A DNA stretch of 11,868 nt from the NCBI GenBank assembly GCA_947058225.1, contig CAMSGF010000008.1:1-11868 (forward strand), written 5' to 3'. A program made the position numbers and the translations under genes. Of this stretch, positions 1-9,214 are shown in pieces. Within the stretch, counting starts at the first letter, position 1. Each line of letters starts with the position of its first letter. The notes beneath the pieces were generated by a model, which searched no databases, was not told the DNA's origin, and saw nothing but the letters and a program-made list of their open reading frames with translations. This DNA comes from an uncultured Eubacteriaceae bacterium (lineage in GTDB: Bacteria; Bacillota; Clostridia; Eubacteriales; Anaerofustaceae).

Positions 1-385
1 CCGTCCTGTTTATCTTCATCATTCTGCTTATTACCGCTATCTTGTTTATTTTCACAGTGATTTGTTTTTTACCATATTCGCTTGTGTTACAGGAGGTAAC
101 CTCTCCTAAATAAACTTTTGTTATAAGCTGCATACCATAGCATATCCCAAGAATTGGCACATCAAGTTTAAACACTTCTTCATCGCACATAGGTGCATCC
201 TTTGAATATACGCTGTTTGGTCCACCCGTAAACACAATACCTTTTGGGTTTTTCTCTTTTATTTTTTCAATGTCACTGTCAAAGGGAAGTATCTCACAAT
301 ATACGTTTAAATCTCTTATTCTTCTTGCGATAAGCTGATTATACTGTCCGCCGAAGTCCAATACAATAATAGTTTCTTTTCCCAT
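1..385 (-). CDS. guaA: GMP synthase, glutamine amidotransferase domain (5' part, runs off the window edge)
   Basis: GMP synthase converts XMP to GMP in the cytoplasm, using ammonia released from glutamine by its N-terminal class I amidotransferase domain. Translating from the ATG at 385 gives the family's N-terminal motif [12 protein letters not shown] (residues 8-19), the GGPNSVY motif (54-60) and the nucleophile motif GICYGMQL with Cys82. This closely parallels Bacillus GuaA. The start lies one base after the guaB stop; a weak purine-rich ribosome site (AGAGAG) sits in the last guaB codons, so the two genes are surely co-transcribed. Up to about residue 112 the match is good. After that the zero frame becomes basic and unlike the family, while another frame reads as an acidic hydrophilic loop, which suggests an indel or frameshift near positions 49-70. 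The ATP-pyrophosphatase and dimerisation domains would lie outside the window. Identification is secure; integrity is uncertain. Confidence 0.93.
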   Translation of the reverse strand, partial: MGKETIIVLDFGGQYNQLIARRIRDLNVYCEILPFDSDIEKIKEKNPKGIVFTGGPNSVYSKDAPMCDEEVFKLDVPILGICYGMQLITKVYLGEVTSCNTSEYGKKQITVKINKIAVISRMMKINRT

Positions 386-386
386 A

Positions 387-1901
<1,515 letters not shown>

Positions 1902-1909
1902 TTATATAT

Positions 1910-1938
1910 ATATTAAAGCAAATTTCTATCTTTGTAAA
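1910..1938 (-). promoter_or_regulatory. Candidate sigma-A type promoter of guaBA
   Basis: On the minus strand, TTTACA (1933-1938) and TAATAT (1910-1915) are separated by exactly 17 bases. An overlapping TATAAT-like register lies a few bases further downstream. Transcription would start near 1903, giving a leader of about 50 bases, too short to hold a purine riboswitch. The region is very AT-rich, so chance matches are likely. Confidence 0.5.
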
Positions 1939-1956
1939 TAAAATTTATTCTTTTTT

Positions 1957-1984
1957 TTGAATTTTTTTTCTTGTTTTATAAAAT
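1957..1984 (+). promoter_or_regulatory. Candidate promoter of the tilS-hpt-ftsH cluster
   Basis: TTGAAT (1957-1962) and TAAAAT (1979-1984) are 16 bases apart. The predicted start near 1991 gives a leader of about 30 bases before the tilS ATG. The surrounding T-rich sequence makes the exact hexamers uncertain. Confidence 0.35.
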
Positions 1985-2023
1985 ATCTTGATATTTTGTT
2001 TTTGCTTTATTACAATTATTTTT

Positions 2024-3403
2024 ATGAGCAGTGATTTGGTAAAAAAAGTTAAAGAAAATATTGTAAAAAATAACCTGATTTTAAACGGAGAAAAAATCTT
2101 AATTATGATTTCCGGCGGAGGCGATTCGGTGGGGCTTTTTTACGTGTTAAACAGCTTAAAAAAAGAATTAGAATTTGAAATCGGGCTTTTTCATCTAAAT
2201 CATAAGATAAGAAAAGAAGCAGTATACGATGCAAACCTCGTAAAAGATATTGCAAAAAAAGAAAATATAAAACTTTATTATTTTGAAGAGGATATTATAA
2301 AAGTTTCAAAGGAACATAATCTGACTTTGGAAGAGGCGGGAAGAATTATGCGTTATAAACTCGCATTTAATGTTATGAAAGAGAATGGTTATGATAAAAT
2401 CACAACTGCTCATCATATAACCGACAATGCAGAGAGCATAATCTTAAATCTGGTAAGGGGCAGTGGGGTAAAAGGAGTATGCTCTATTGAAAATAAAAAT
2501 GAGAAAATAATAAGACCTTTTATAAATATAAAAAAGGAAGAAATATTATTATTTTTAAAAGAAAAAGGTATAGAATATGCGACGGATATAACTAATTTTG
2601 ATACGAATTATACGAGAAATTTTATAAGGGGTGAAATAATTCCAAAATTAAATGAAGTAAATGAAAAAGCAGCAGAACACATATTAAACTTTTCAAGAAC
2701 ACAGTCTTTGGTTTATGATCTGATAAATTCTTTGGCTGATGAAATAAAAATTGATAAAAAAGAAAATTTGGTGAGTGTTAATGTATTAGATTTAGAGGGT
2801 AAAAAGGAAATAGTCAAAAGACAGGTTATTTTAAATATGGCAGAAAAGGCAGGGCTTAAAAGAAATATTAAATATTCTCAAATAGAAAATATAATAAATT
2901 TATTAAATAATAAGACTACATTTGATATAAGCTTAAATGATGGATACACGTTAAAAAGACGATACGATAAACTGATGATTATCAAGGATGAGAAAAAAGA
3001 AAAAAGTGATTTTTTATATACCTTTGATATAAAAAATATTAAGGAAAATAAAGAGTATTTAATTGAAAATGATTTATTTATTTTAAAATTTTTAAAAATA
3101 AATAAAAATAATTTCAAAAAACGCGATGTAAAATATATTGATTGTGGTAAAATACAAGGTAACATCACAATAAGGAATAGACTTGCACAGGATAAGTTTT
3201 CACCTCTTGGCTTAAAAGGTGAAAAAAGTGTAAAAAAATACTTTATAGACAAAAAAATCCCAAAGGAAAAAAGACATAACATTCCAATAATATTAGAAGG
3301 GGATAATATTATATATGTCGGAGGTGAAGAAATAAGCGAAAAGTATAAAACAGACAAGTCTACGAAAAACATCTTAGTAATTGATTATATAGAAAAGGAA
3401 TAA
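2024..3403 (+). CDS. tilS: tRNA(Ile)-lysidine synthetase
   Basis: TilS uses ATP to attach lysine to C34 of the CAU-anticodon tRNA-Ile, making lysidine so that the tRNA reads AUA. This genome uses AUA codons heavily. The 459-residue protein shows the N-type ATP-pyrophosphatase P-loop SGGGDS (30-35), the FHLNHKIR motif (56-63), the HHITDNAES motif (130-138) and the NYTRNFIR segment (195-202). A C-terminal TilS substrate-binding domain occupies about 386-459. I chose the ATG at 2024; an in-frame TTG at 1988 would add a hydrophobic 12-residue extension not expected in this soluble enzyme. No clear ribosome site precedes the ATG, which is unusual here. The gene is visibly much more AT-rich than guaB or ftsH. 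hpt follows after seven bases, the classic Firmicute order. Confidence 0.95.
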   Translation: MSSDLVKKVKENIVKNNLILNGEKILIMISGGGDSVGLFYVLNSLKKELEFEIGLFHLNHKIRKEAVYDANLVKDIAKKENIKLYYFEEDIIKVSKEHNLTLEEAGRIMRYKLAFNVMKENGYDKITTAHHITDNAESIILNLVRGSGVKGVCSIENKNEKIIRPFINIKKEEILLFLKEKGIEYATDITNFDTNYTRNFIRGEIIPKLNEVNEKAAEHILNFSRTQSLVYDLINSLADEIKIDKKENLVSVNVLDLEGKKEIVKRQVILNMAEKAGLKRNIKYSQIENIINLLNNKTTFDISLNDGYTLKRRYDKLMIIKDEKKEKSDFLYTFDIKNIKENKEYLIENDLFILKFLKINKNNFKKRDVKYIDCGKIQGNITIRNRLAQDKFSPLGLKGEKSVKKYFIDKKIPKEKRHNIPIILEGDNIIYVGGEEISEKYKTDKSTKNILVIDYIEKE

Positions 3404-3410
3404 TATTTAT

Positions 3411-3917
3411 ATGAAAAAGAGTGGAATACTATATAGTAAAGAAGAGTTAGAACAAAGAATTGCACAAATAGGAGCACAGATTACAAAAGATTACCAAGAT
3501 AAAAACTTAGTCTTATTATGTGTCTTAAAAGGAGCATTTATGGTATTTTCCGATTTGGCAAAGTGCATTGATTTAGATGCAGAAATCGAGTTTATAACTC
3601 TTTCCAGTTATGAATTTACAAAGTCCAGCGGAAAAGTTACGCTAAAAGGTGAATTTAATATAGACCTTGAGGGGAAGGATGTATTAATAGTTGAAGATAT
3701 TTTGGATACGGGAAATACGCTTTCTTTTTTAAAAGAGTTTTTAAAAGATAAAGCAGAAAGCGTAAAGATATTTTCTCTTTTCACTAAGGATAAATCTGAT
3801 TTAAAATTAGATTATACAGGGTTTAAAATTGATGATGAATTTATCGTAGGATACGGACTTGACTGTGACCAGAAATACAGGAATTTGCCTTATGTGGCGA
3901 TATTGGAAGAGGCATAA
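3411..3917 (+). CDS. hpt: Hypoxanthine (guanine) phosphoribosyltransferase
   Basis: This enzyme salvages hypoxanthine and guanine, joining them to PRPP to form IMP and GMP. The 168-residue product is of normal bacterial length. It carries the cis-peptide loop LKGAF (39-43), the flexible active-site loop around SSYEF (65-69), the PRPP-binding signature IVEDILDTGNT (93-103) with the base-activating Asp99, and the C-terminal base-specificity region VGYGLD followed by KYRNLP (146-160). The start has an AAGGA site in the last tilS codons, 11 bases upstream. tilS-hpt-ftsH is a conserved operon in Firmicutes. In Bacillus subtilis, TilS and HprT have been reported to act together as an activator of ftsH. 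Whether that holds here is unknown. Some annotations would call it hprT. Confidence 0.96.
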   Translation: MKKSGILYSKEELEQRIAQIGAQITKDYQDKNLVLLCVLKGAFMVFSDLAKCIDLDAEIEFITLSSYEFTKSSGKVTLKGEFNIDLEGKDVLIVEDILDTGNTLSFLKEFLKDKAESVKIFSLFTKDKSDLKLDYTGFKIDDEFIVGYGLDCDQKYRNLPYVAILEEA

Positions 3918-3940
3918 TTATTGTGATAAAAAAAGGAATT

Positions 3941-3944
3941 GAGG
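3941..3944 (+). promoter_or_regulatory. Ribosome binding site deciding the ftsH TTG start
   Basis: GAGG lies eight bases before a TTG at 3953. No ATG is available nearby in frame, and the residues right after TTG (MKKGYK) lead directly into the first membrane helix as expected for FtsH, so the TTG start is well supported. Confidence 0.75.
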
Positions 3945-3952
3945 TAGAATAA

Positions 3953-5845
3953 TTGAAAAAAGGTTATAAAACTATAGTTATATATTTAGTTTTGGTAATT
4001 GGTATTTATTTTTTAATCTCTTCTTTAACGGGAGGAGCGCTTGGGTTAAATAATTCAGCGAAGACAAAAGAAATAAATTATTCAAAACTTGTTCAGCACG
4101 TTGAAGCGGGGAATGTGAATGAAATAGTAATAGACAAAAACAAGGAAACTGCGGCTTTGAAGTTAAAAACGGGAGATACAACCCTTACGACTAATATTCC
4201 GGTTAATGAATTAAACGCACTTGTTACAGAATATGTAAGCGAAAACCCCGGAGAACTGTCAGTTTCATATGTGAGAAAAGTTACATCCAGTTCAGGCTGG
4301 GTAACGAGTATCGTTGGTATTGGCTCATTGATTTTTATGGGGGTTTTTGTATTCATACTTTTTTCTCAACAAGGCGGCGGTGGTTCAAAGGTTATGAACT
4401 TCGGAAAGAGCAAGGCAAGGCTTTATAAGGGAGATAAACCTGTGACATTTGAAGATGTTGCAGGAGCAGATGAAGAAAAGGAAGAACTTGCGGAGGTTGT
4501 GGACTTTTTAAAAACACCGAGAAGATATATTGAACTTGGAGCGAGGATTCCAAAGGGAGTGTTGTTGGTGGGACCTCCCGGAACGGGAAAAACCCTTCTT
4601 GCAAAGGCGACTGCGGGAGAGGCGAAGGTTCCGTTTTTCAGCATAAGCGGTTCGGACTTTGTTGAAATGTTTGTCGGTGTCGGAGCAAGCAGGGTGAGAG
4701 ATTTATTTGACACTGCTAAGAAAAATTCCCCTTGTATCGTATTTATAGATGAAATCGATGCTGTCGGACGTCACAGAGGTGCGGGGCTTGGCGGAGGAAA
4801 TGACGAAAGAGAACAAACCTTAAATCAGTTGTTAGTTGAAATGGACGGGTTTTCAAATCAGGAGGGAATAATCATAATCGCCGCAACGAACAGAGCGGAT
4901 ATATTAGACCCTGCAATTTTACGTCCGGGAAGATTTGACAGGCAGGTTGTTGTTGCACCTCCCGATGTAAAGGGAAGGGAAGATATATTAAAGGTTCATA
5001 TAAAAGGAAAGCCTATAGAAAAGGATGTGGACTTAAAGGTAGTCGCAAAGTCTACTGCGGGCTTTACGGGAGCAGACCTTGAAAATGTCGTGAATGAAGC
5101 GAGTCTTTTAGCTGCAAGGAAAAGACAAAAGACCATAAAAATGGAAGATGTCAAAGAGGCTATAAAAAGAGTTATTGCAGGGCCTGAAAAGAAGAGCAAG
5201 GTAATAACAGATGATGATAAGAAGATAACGGCTGTTCACGAAGCGGGACACGCAGTTGTTATGCAGTGTCTTCCAAATTGTGATGAAGTGCACGAAATAT
5301 CCATTATTCCAAGAGGAATGGCTGCGGGATATACAATATCACTTCCCGATAATGATGACACTCACGTTGCAAAGGGAAAACTGCTCGATATGATATGCGG
5401 ACTTTTGGGCGGAAGAAGTGCGGAAGAAGTGCTTTTAAGCGATATATGCACAGGCGCAAGCAATGATATTGAAAGGGCGACTAACATCGCAAGGAGTATG
5501 GTAACCGAATGGGGAATGAGCGAAATGTTAGGACCGATGAATCTCGGAAGCGGACAGGACGATGTATTTATCGGAAGAGATTTTCTTCGTTCTAAAAACT
5601 ACAGTGAAGAAGTAGCTTCTGCGATAGATAAAGAAATAAGGGATATTATAAATGACTGTCATACAAAAGCTGTTAATATTTTAGAAGAAAATAAAGACAG
5701 GTTAAAACTTGTAACTGACACATTAATCGAAAGAGAAACGATGACGGGAGAAGAATTTAAAAATTTATTCACGTATGGAAGTATTGACGGTAAGAGAGAA
5801 GATGACACGAAAGATACTGACAAAGGAGAAGACAAAAATGAATGA
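3953..5845 (+). CDS. ftsH: ATP-dependent zinc metalloprotease FtsH
   Basis: FtsH is a membrane-anchored hexameric AAA+ protease that extracts and degrades misfolded membrane proteins and short-lived regulators. The 630-residue product has membrane helix 1 at about 7-24, an extracytoplasmic domain at 38-112 and membrane helix 2 at about 117-138. A glycine-rich linker leads into the AAA+ module. Visible motifs are Walker A GPPGTGKT (207-214), the pore motif MFVG (239-242), Walker B IVFIDEID (262-269) and the second region of homology with arginines 324 and 327. The peptidase domain has the zinc motif HEAGH (429-433), with Asp505 as third ligand. The start is TTG. The acidic tail, rich in Asp, Glu and Lys after residue 612, is also the region encoding the ribosome site and start of the next gene, which overlaps by eight bases. 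Complete and apparently functional. Confidence 0.98.
   Translation: MKKGYKTIVIYLVLVIGIYFLISSLTGGALGLNNSAKTKEINYSKLVQHVEAGNVNEIVIDKNKETAALKLKTGDTTLTTNIPVNELNALVTEYVSENPGELSVSYVRKVTSSSGWVTSIVGIGSLIFMGVFVFILFSQQGGGGSKVMNFGKSKARLYKGDKPVTFEDVAGADEEKEELAEVVDFLKTPRRYIELGARIPKGVLLVGPPGTGKTLLAKATAGEAKVPFFSISGSDFVEMFVGVGASRVRDLFDTAKKNSPCIVFIDEIDAVGRHRGAGLGGGNDEREQTLNQLLVEMDGFSNQEGIIIIAATNRADILDPAILRPGRFDRQVVVAPPDVKGREDILKVHIKGKPIEKDVDLKVVAKSTAGFTGADLENVVNEASLLAARKRQKTIKMEDVKEAIKRVIAGPEKKSKVITDDDKKITAVHEAGHAVVMQCLPNCDEVHEISIIPRGMAAGYTISLPDNDDTHVAKGKLLDMICGLLGGRSAEEVLLSDICTGASNDIERATNIARSMVTEWGMSEMLGPMNLGSGQDDVFIGRDFLRSKNYSEEVASAIDKEIRDIINDCHTKAVNILEENKDRLKLVTDTLIERETMTGEEFKNLFTYGSIDGKREDDTKDTDKGEDKNE
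5823..5828 (+). promoter_or_regulatory. Ribosome binding site of the thioesterase gene, inside ftsH
   Basis: AAGGAG lies within the last ftsH codons, nine bases before the ATG at 5838. It selects this ATG over an upstream in-frame ATG at 5775 that would extend the protein deep into ftsH. Confidence 0.8.
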
Positions 5846-6236
5846 TAAGATAAAAGTTGGGATAACAGGAGAATATTCAAAAAAGGTCGTAAAGGAAGAT
5901 TTGGCCTCAAGCAAAGGCAGTGGAGGAACAGACGTTTTTTCCACTCCCGACCTTCTTCTTTTAATGGAGGCTGCTTGTTTTAATATAGTTGAAGATTTAT
6001 TAAGTGATAATGAATCTACTGTCGGAATTTCCGCAAACTTTTCTCACTTAGCTGCAACACCCCTTGGAATGACTGTGACGGCTAAAGCCAAACTGAAAGA
6101 GATTGACAGAAAGAAACTGACGTTTGAAGTTGAAGTGTATGATGAAAAGGAATTAATCGGTAAGGGAGAGCATCAAAGGTTTATCATAGACAAAGATAAA
6201 TTTACCAAAAAAGCATATAATAAAAAGAATGCATAA
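5838..6236 (+). CDS. Hotdog-fold acyl-CoA thioesterase, FlK-like (COG5496-type)
   Basis: This is a predicted cytoplasmic thioesterase that would hydrolyse an unidentified acyl-CoA. The 132-residue protein resembles fluoroacetyl-CoA thioesterase FlK and the wider family of uncharacterised thioesterases. Comparing with remembered FlK sequence, Thr36, Glu44 and His70 fall at exactly the spacing of FlK Thr42, Glu50 and His76, the catalytic triad; Arg114 matches FlK Arg120. Supporting segments are VFSTP (33-37), LLMEAAC (41-47) and [10 protein letters not shown] (69-78), followed by a central helix-strand pattern and the C-terminal HQRFIID. The gene starts inside ftsH with an eight-base overlap and its own ribosome site, so it is translationally linked to ftsH. 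Its substrate is unlikely to be fluoroacetyl-CoA in an ordinary anaerobe; a housekeeping acyl-CoA clearance role is inference only. Confidence 0.85.
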   Translation: MNDKIKVGITGEYSKKVVKEDLASSKGSGGTDVFSTPDLLLLMEAACFNIVEDLLSDNESTVGISANFSHLAATPLGMTVTAKAKLKEIDRKKLTFEVEVYDEKELIGKGEHQRFIIDKDKFTKKAYNKKNA

Positions 6237-6261
6237 AACAATGTATTTTTTATTTAATTTA

Positions 6262-6270
6262 TGTTAAAAT
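6262..6270 (+). promoter_or_regulatory. Extended -10 promoter candidate before the YtxH-like gene
   Basis: TGTTAAAAT fits the TGn plus TAAAAT extended -10 form; no convincing -35 hexamer is seen. It lies between the thioesterase stop and a perfect AAGGAGG ribosome site at 6286-6292, and would give a leader of about 22 bases. Confidence 0.5.
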
Positions 6271-6299
6271 TATAACAAAGACTATAAGGAGGTATTTAT

Positions 6300-6581
6300 A
6301 TGTCAGATTCAAAATTTATTTCCGGAGTTATAATAGGAGCTATCGCAGGAATTGCAGGGAAAATCGTATATGACAACAGAGAAGAAGTTTTAGATTATGT
6401 AATAGACAGCTATTATATTGCAAAAGATGAAGTTTGCACATTTGCACAACACTGCTCTGAAAAGGCCAAAGAAGTCAAAGATGAAATAGACGAAATCAAA
6501 GAAGAGTACAGTGAATTTGCCAAAGACCAGCTTGATGATATGAAAGATATGATTGACGAAGCTGCAGAGGCGGATAAATAG
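6300..6581 (+). CDS. YtxH-like small membrane-anchored protein
   Basis: The 93-residue protein has a glycine- and alanine-rich hydrophobic N-terminal segment (about residues 6-24). A strongly charged, helix-forming tail rich in Glu, Lys and Asp follows, with heptad-like spacing from about 50 to 90. This is the architecture of the YtxH domain family, single-pass proteins often linked to general stress in Bacillus; the molecular role is unknown. The start is fixed by AAGGAGG seven bases upstream of the ATG. The next gene begins nine bases after its stop and encodes a YtxG/DUF948-like protein, so the pair matches the ytxG-ytxH neighbourhood of Bacillus but in reversed order. Two cysteines (about 46 and 52) lie just past the membrane segment. 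The family assignment rests on architecture and neighbour, not on a catalytic motif. Confidence 0.7.
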   Translation: MSDSKFISGVIIGAIAGIAGKIVYDNREEVLDYVIDSYYIAKDEVCTFAQHCSEKAKEVKDEIDEIKEEYSEFAKDQLDDMKDMIDEAAEADK

Positions 6582-6590
6582 GAGTAGATT

Positions 6591-6977
6591 ATGGATTTTT
6601 TAACTGTTGCTTTAATTATTCTTGTATTATGTGCGGCCTTGTTTTTTATTTGTGCGAGCGTTGTTTTGGTTAAGGTTGTAAGAAGTATAAATGACTTAAA
6701 CAAAATCGTTGAAGAAAACACGATGAAGATAAATGATACGATGGAAAATGTCAAACAGATTTCAGACGAATTTAACGCTATGACACAAAGGGTTTCAGGA
6801 GCGGTTAAAGGCGTTGAAAATGTCATCCACACTCCTTTAAATGAAGCAGGCGTTACAAATAGGTTAAACGGAATCAGAAAAGGCTTTAATATGACAAAAA
6901 ATATTCTATTTTCCGCAAGACTTATCTTAGATTTTTTTAATATGAAAAAAAAGAAAAAAGAAGATAAGAAAAAGTGA
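6591..6977 (+). CDS. DUF948/YtxG-like membrane-anchored coiled-coil protein
   Basis: The 128-residue protein has one strong membrane helix at about residues 4-28. A polar, helix-rich region with coiled-coil character follows (about 30-80; the KIVEENTMKINDTMENV stretch is typical), and the tail ends in a lysine run. The size and layout match the DUF948 family, which includes the Bacillus general-stress protein YtxG. Its ribosome site, AGGAG, overlaps the stop codon of the YtxH-like gene, so the two are translated from one message. Both proteins face the same membrane with helical cytoplasmic tails and could associate; that is inference. The lysine-rich C terminus could contact acidic lipids or nucleic acid, but nothing in the sequence proves this. 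No enzymatic motif is visible. Confidence 0.7.
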   Translation: MDFLTVALIILVLCAALFFICASVVLVKVVRSINDLNKIVEENTMKINDTMENVKQISDEFNAMTQRVSGAVKGVENVIHTPLNEAGVTNRLNGIRKGFNMTKNILFSARLILDFFNMKKKKKEDKKK

Positions 6978-7056
6978 GTTTAATTAAATAAAAAAAGAAA
7001 CAGTTAAAAGTTTTTTTACGACTGAGTGAAAACTATTTCATAACAAAAAAATAAAG

Positions 7057-7065
7057 AAAGGGTGA
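7057..7065 (+). promoter_or_regulatory. Ribosome binding site of the EF-G2 gene
   Basis: AAAGGGTGA ends five bases before the ATG at 7071. An in-frame GTG at 7062 lies inside this element, so the ATG is the real start. Confidence 0.7.
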
Positions 7066-7070
7066 TTTTT

Positions 7071-9158
7071 ATGAAGTACACGACAAAGGATATTAGAAAT
7101 GTCGCATTTTTTGGACATGGAGGCTCGGGAAAGACCTTGCTTGCGGAAGCTATGGCATTGCAGGCGGGGCTAATTGACAGGCTTGGAAAGCCTGAAGAAA
7201 AAAATACTATCTCCGATTATGATGTAACGGAGCAAAAGAAAGGTATCTCGATTGCCACATCACTTATTCCGATAGAACATGGCGGGGTTAAAATAAACGT
7301 GTTGGACGTTCCCGGATATTTTGATTTTATAGGGGACCAATGCTCTGCTCTTAGGGTTGCTGATACGGCGGTTATTTTAGTCGATGCCGTAAGCGGTGTG
7401 CAGGTTGGAACGGAAAAAGCATATGAAATGGCAGTTGAAAGAGGGATTCCAATCGCCTTTGTAATCAATAAACTCGACAGGGAAAATGTCGATACAAAAA
7501 AGGTTATGAAGGAACTTAGGGAACTTACCGGACCTAAAATCGTTCCGTTTCAGATTCCTATAAATGAAGGGGTTGGATTTAACTCTGTTGCCGATATATT
7601 CGATAATAAAGCCTATACATATGAAAACGGGAAAATCAGCATAACAGATGTGCCTGATAACGTAAAAGAAAAGTCAGGAAAATATAAAGACATAATCTTT
7701 GAAATAGCTGCGACAACCGATGAAGCATTAATGGAAAAGTATTTTGAAGATGAGGACGGAAGTCTTACGGAGGCCGAACTTCATTCAGGGGTTAAAACTG
7801 CTATCGTAAATCAGGAGCTTATCCCCGTATTTTGTCTAAGTGCATTAAACGGCGTTGCGATAGATAAATTTTTAGACGCCATCGTATATAACTTCCCTAC
7901 TCCTATTGAAGCAAAAAGTGCGAAAGTCAATCAGGACGGCGTTGAAAAGACAAGACATTATCTTGACGATGCACCTGTAAGCTGCTTTGTATTTAAAACT
8001 ATTGTAGACCCGTTTGTTGGAAAGCTGTCTTTATTTAAAGTTAAAAGCGGAACCTTAAATGCAGGTGTTGAACTTATGAATACGACACAGGGCAAGAAAG
8101 AAAAGATATCCAAAATATATACACTTGCAGGAAAGAGACAAATTGAATTAAATCAAATGTGTTCAGGGGATATAGGTGCGTTTGCAAAACTAACGGACAC
8201 ACAAACTTCCGACACTCTTTGTGATGCGAAGGACAGCGTTAAGTTTAATCCTATTACTTTCCCTCAGTCAATCATATTTACGGGGATTGAGCCAAAGTCA
8301 AGGGGAGATGAAGATAAGCTTTCAGGCGGGCTTGCAAAATTAAAGGAAGAAGACCCAACAATAGTTGTTCAAAGAGATGAAGAAACCCACCAAAATATGT
8401 TATATGGTATGGGAGAAATGCACCTCGAAATAGTAAAGGATAAATTAAAAGAAAAATACGGAATTGATGTTGTTTTAACAGACCCTATCATTCCATACAG
8501 AGAAACCATAAAGAAAAAATCAACGGCAGAAGGAAAACACAAAAAACAATCAGGGGGAAGAGGACAGTTTGGAGTTGTAAATATCGATTTTGAGCCTACT
8601 CACGATTATGACAATGATTTGGTATTTGTGGATGCGGTTGTCGGAGGAGCAGTTCCGAGAAACTTTATCCCTGCGGTTGAAAAAGGACTTAGAGATTGCA
8701 TTAAAGAGGGTGTGTTGGCAGGATATCCGGTTGTTGGACTTAAAGCTACGTTGTTTGATGGAAAATTCCACCCTGTTGATTCAGATGAAATGAGCTTTAA
8801 AATGGCTGCGAGCATTTCTTATAAGGCAGGCTTAAACAGTGCAGACCCTGTATTGTTAGAGCCTATTTATAAAGTTGAAATAACCGTTCCAGATGATAAC
8901 ACAGGAGATATTATGGGAGATTTAAACAAAAAGAGAGGAAAGGTTATGGGAATGGACCCTGTGGGAAGAGGAAAGACGAAGATAAATGCAGAAGTTCCTC
9001 TTGGAGAGATGTTCAAATATGCGACAGAGCTTAGAAGTATGACGCAGGCGAGAGGGTCGTTTACGATGGAATTTGTAAGGTATGATGAAGTGCCTGTAAT
9101 GGCAAGCCAAAAGATTATTGACGAGGCTAAAGCAAGAAAAGAAGCTGCAAAGAAATAA
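7071..9158 (+). CDS. Elongation factor G-like translational GTPase (EF-G2 type)
   Basis: This is a 695-residue EF-G paralogue with all five EF-G domains. The G domain shows G1 GHGGSGKT (15-22), switch I TEQKKGIS (53-60), G3 DVPGY (79-83), G4 NKLD (133-136) and G5 SAL (257-259). Domain IV starts near 478 with KKQSGGRGQFG (491-501); His567 in GKFHPVDS appears equivalent to E. coli EF-G His583 at the translocation tip. Several G-domain residues differ from canonical EF-G: the P-loop AHxDxGKT aspartate is Gly18, the catalytic DTPGH histidine is Tyr83, and the switch I threonine is Ser60. These point to the EF-G2 clade rather than housekeeping fusA, which normally sits with rpsL and rpsG. A mycobacterial EF-G2 was reported to lack ribosome-stimulated GTPase activity. 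The gene stands alone, ending in a strong terminator. Its physiological role is unknown. Confidence 0.9.
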   Translation: MKYTTKDIRNVAFFGHGGSGKTLLAEAMALQAGLIDRLGKPEEKNTISDYDVTEQKKGISIATSLIPIEHGGVKINVLDVPGYFDFIGDQCSALRVADTAVILVDAVSGVQVGTEKAYEMAVERGIPIAFVINKLDRENVDTKKVMKELRELTGPKIVPFQIPINEGVGFNSVADIFDNKAYTYENGKISITDVPDNVKEKSGKYKDIIFEIAATTDEALMEKYFEDEDGSLTEAELHSGVKTAIVNQELIPVFCLSALNGVAIDKFLDAIVYNFPTPIEAKSAKVNQDGVEKTRHYLDDAPVSCFVFKTIVDPFVGKLSLFKVKSGTLNAGVELMNTTQGKKEKISKIYTLAGKRQIELNQMCSGDIGAFAKLTDTQTSDTLCDAKDSVKFNPITFPQSIIFTGIEPKSRGDEDKLSGGLAKLKEEDPTIVVQRDEETHQNMLYGMGEMHLEIVKDKLKEKYGIDVVLTDPIIPYRETIKKKSTAEGKHKKQSGGRGQFGVVNIDFEPTHDYDNDLVFVDAVVGGAVPRNFIPAVEKGLRDCIKEGVLAGYPVVGLKATLFDGKFHPVDSDEMSFKMAASISYKAGLNSADPVLLEPIYKVEITVPDDNTGDIMGDLNKKRGKVMGMDPVGRGKTKINAEVPLGEMFKYATELRSMTQARGSFTMEFVRYDEVPVMASQKIIDEAKARKEAAKK

Positions 9159-9179
9159 ATCTTTTAAAAACGTAAAATC

Positions 9180-9206
9180 GTCATTTTATATAGCACATAA
9201 AATGAC
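9180..9206. repeat. Perfect 10-bp inverted repeat (hairpin) after the EF-G2 gene
   Basis: GTCATTTTAT (9180-9189) pairs perfectly with ATAAAATGAC (9197-9206) around a seven-base loop. No T-tract follows, so it is not itself a classical terminator; it could protect the mRNA 3' end or act with the next hairpin. Confidence 0.7.
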
Positions 9207-9214
9207 ATAATAAG

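Noticed and set aside
1988..2023. Upstream TTG start for tilS adding MIFCFCFITIIF
   Set aside because: The hydrophobic extension is not found in TilS, lacks a ribosome site and overlaps the predicted transcription start region.
6413..6832. 139-codon minus-strand open frame across the YtxH/YtxG-like pair
   Set aside because: Ser/Ile-rich low-complexity translation typical of an antisense shadow of Glu/Lys-rich helical genes.
7027..7040. Small inverted repeat TGAAA-ACTA-TTTCA before the EF-G2 gene
   Set aside because: A five-base stem in AT-rich DNA is expected by chance and there is no T-tract or convincing promoter around it.
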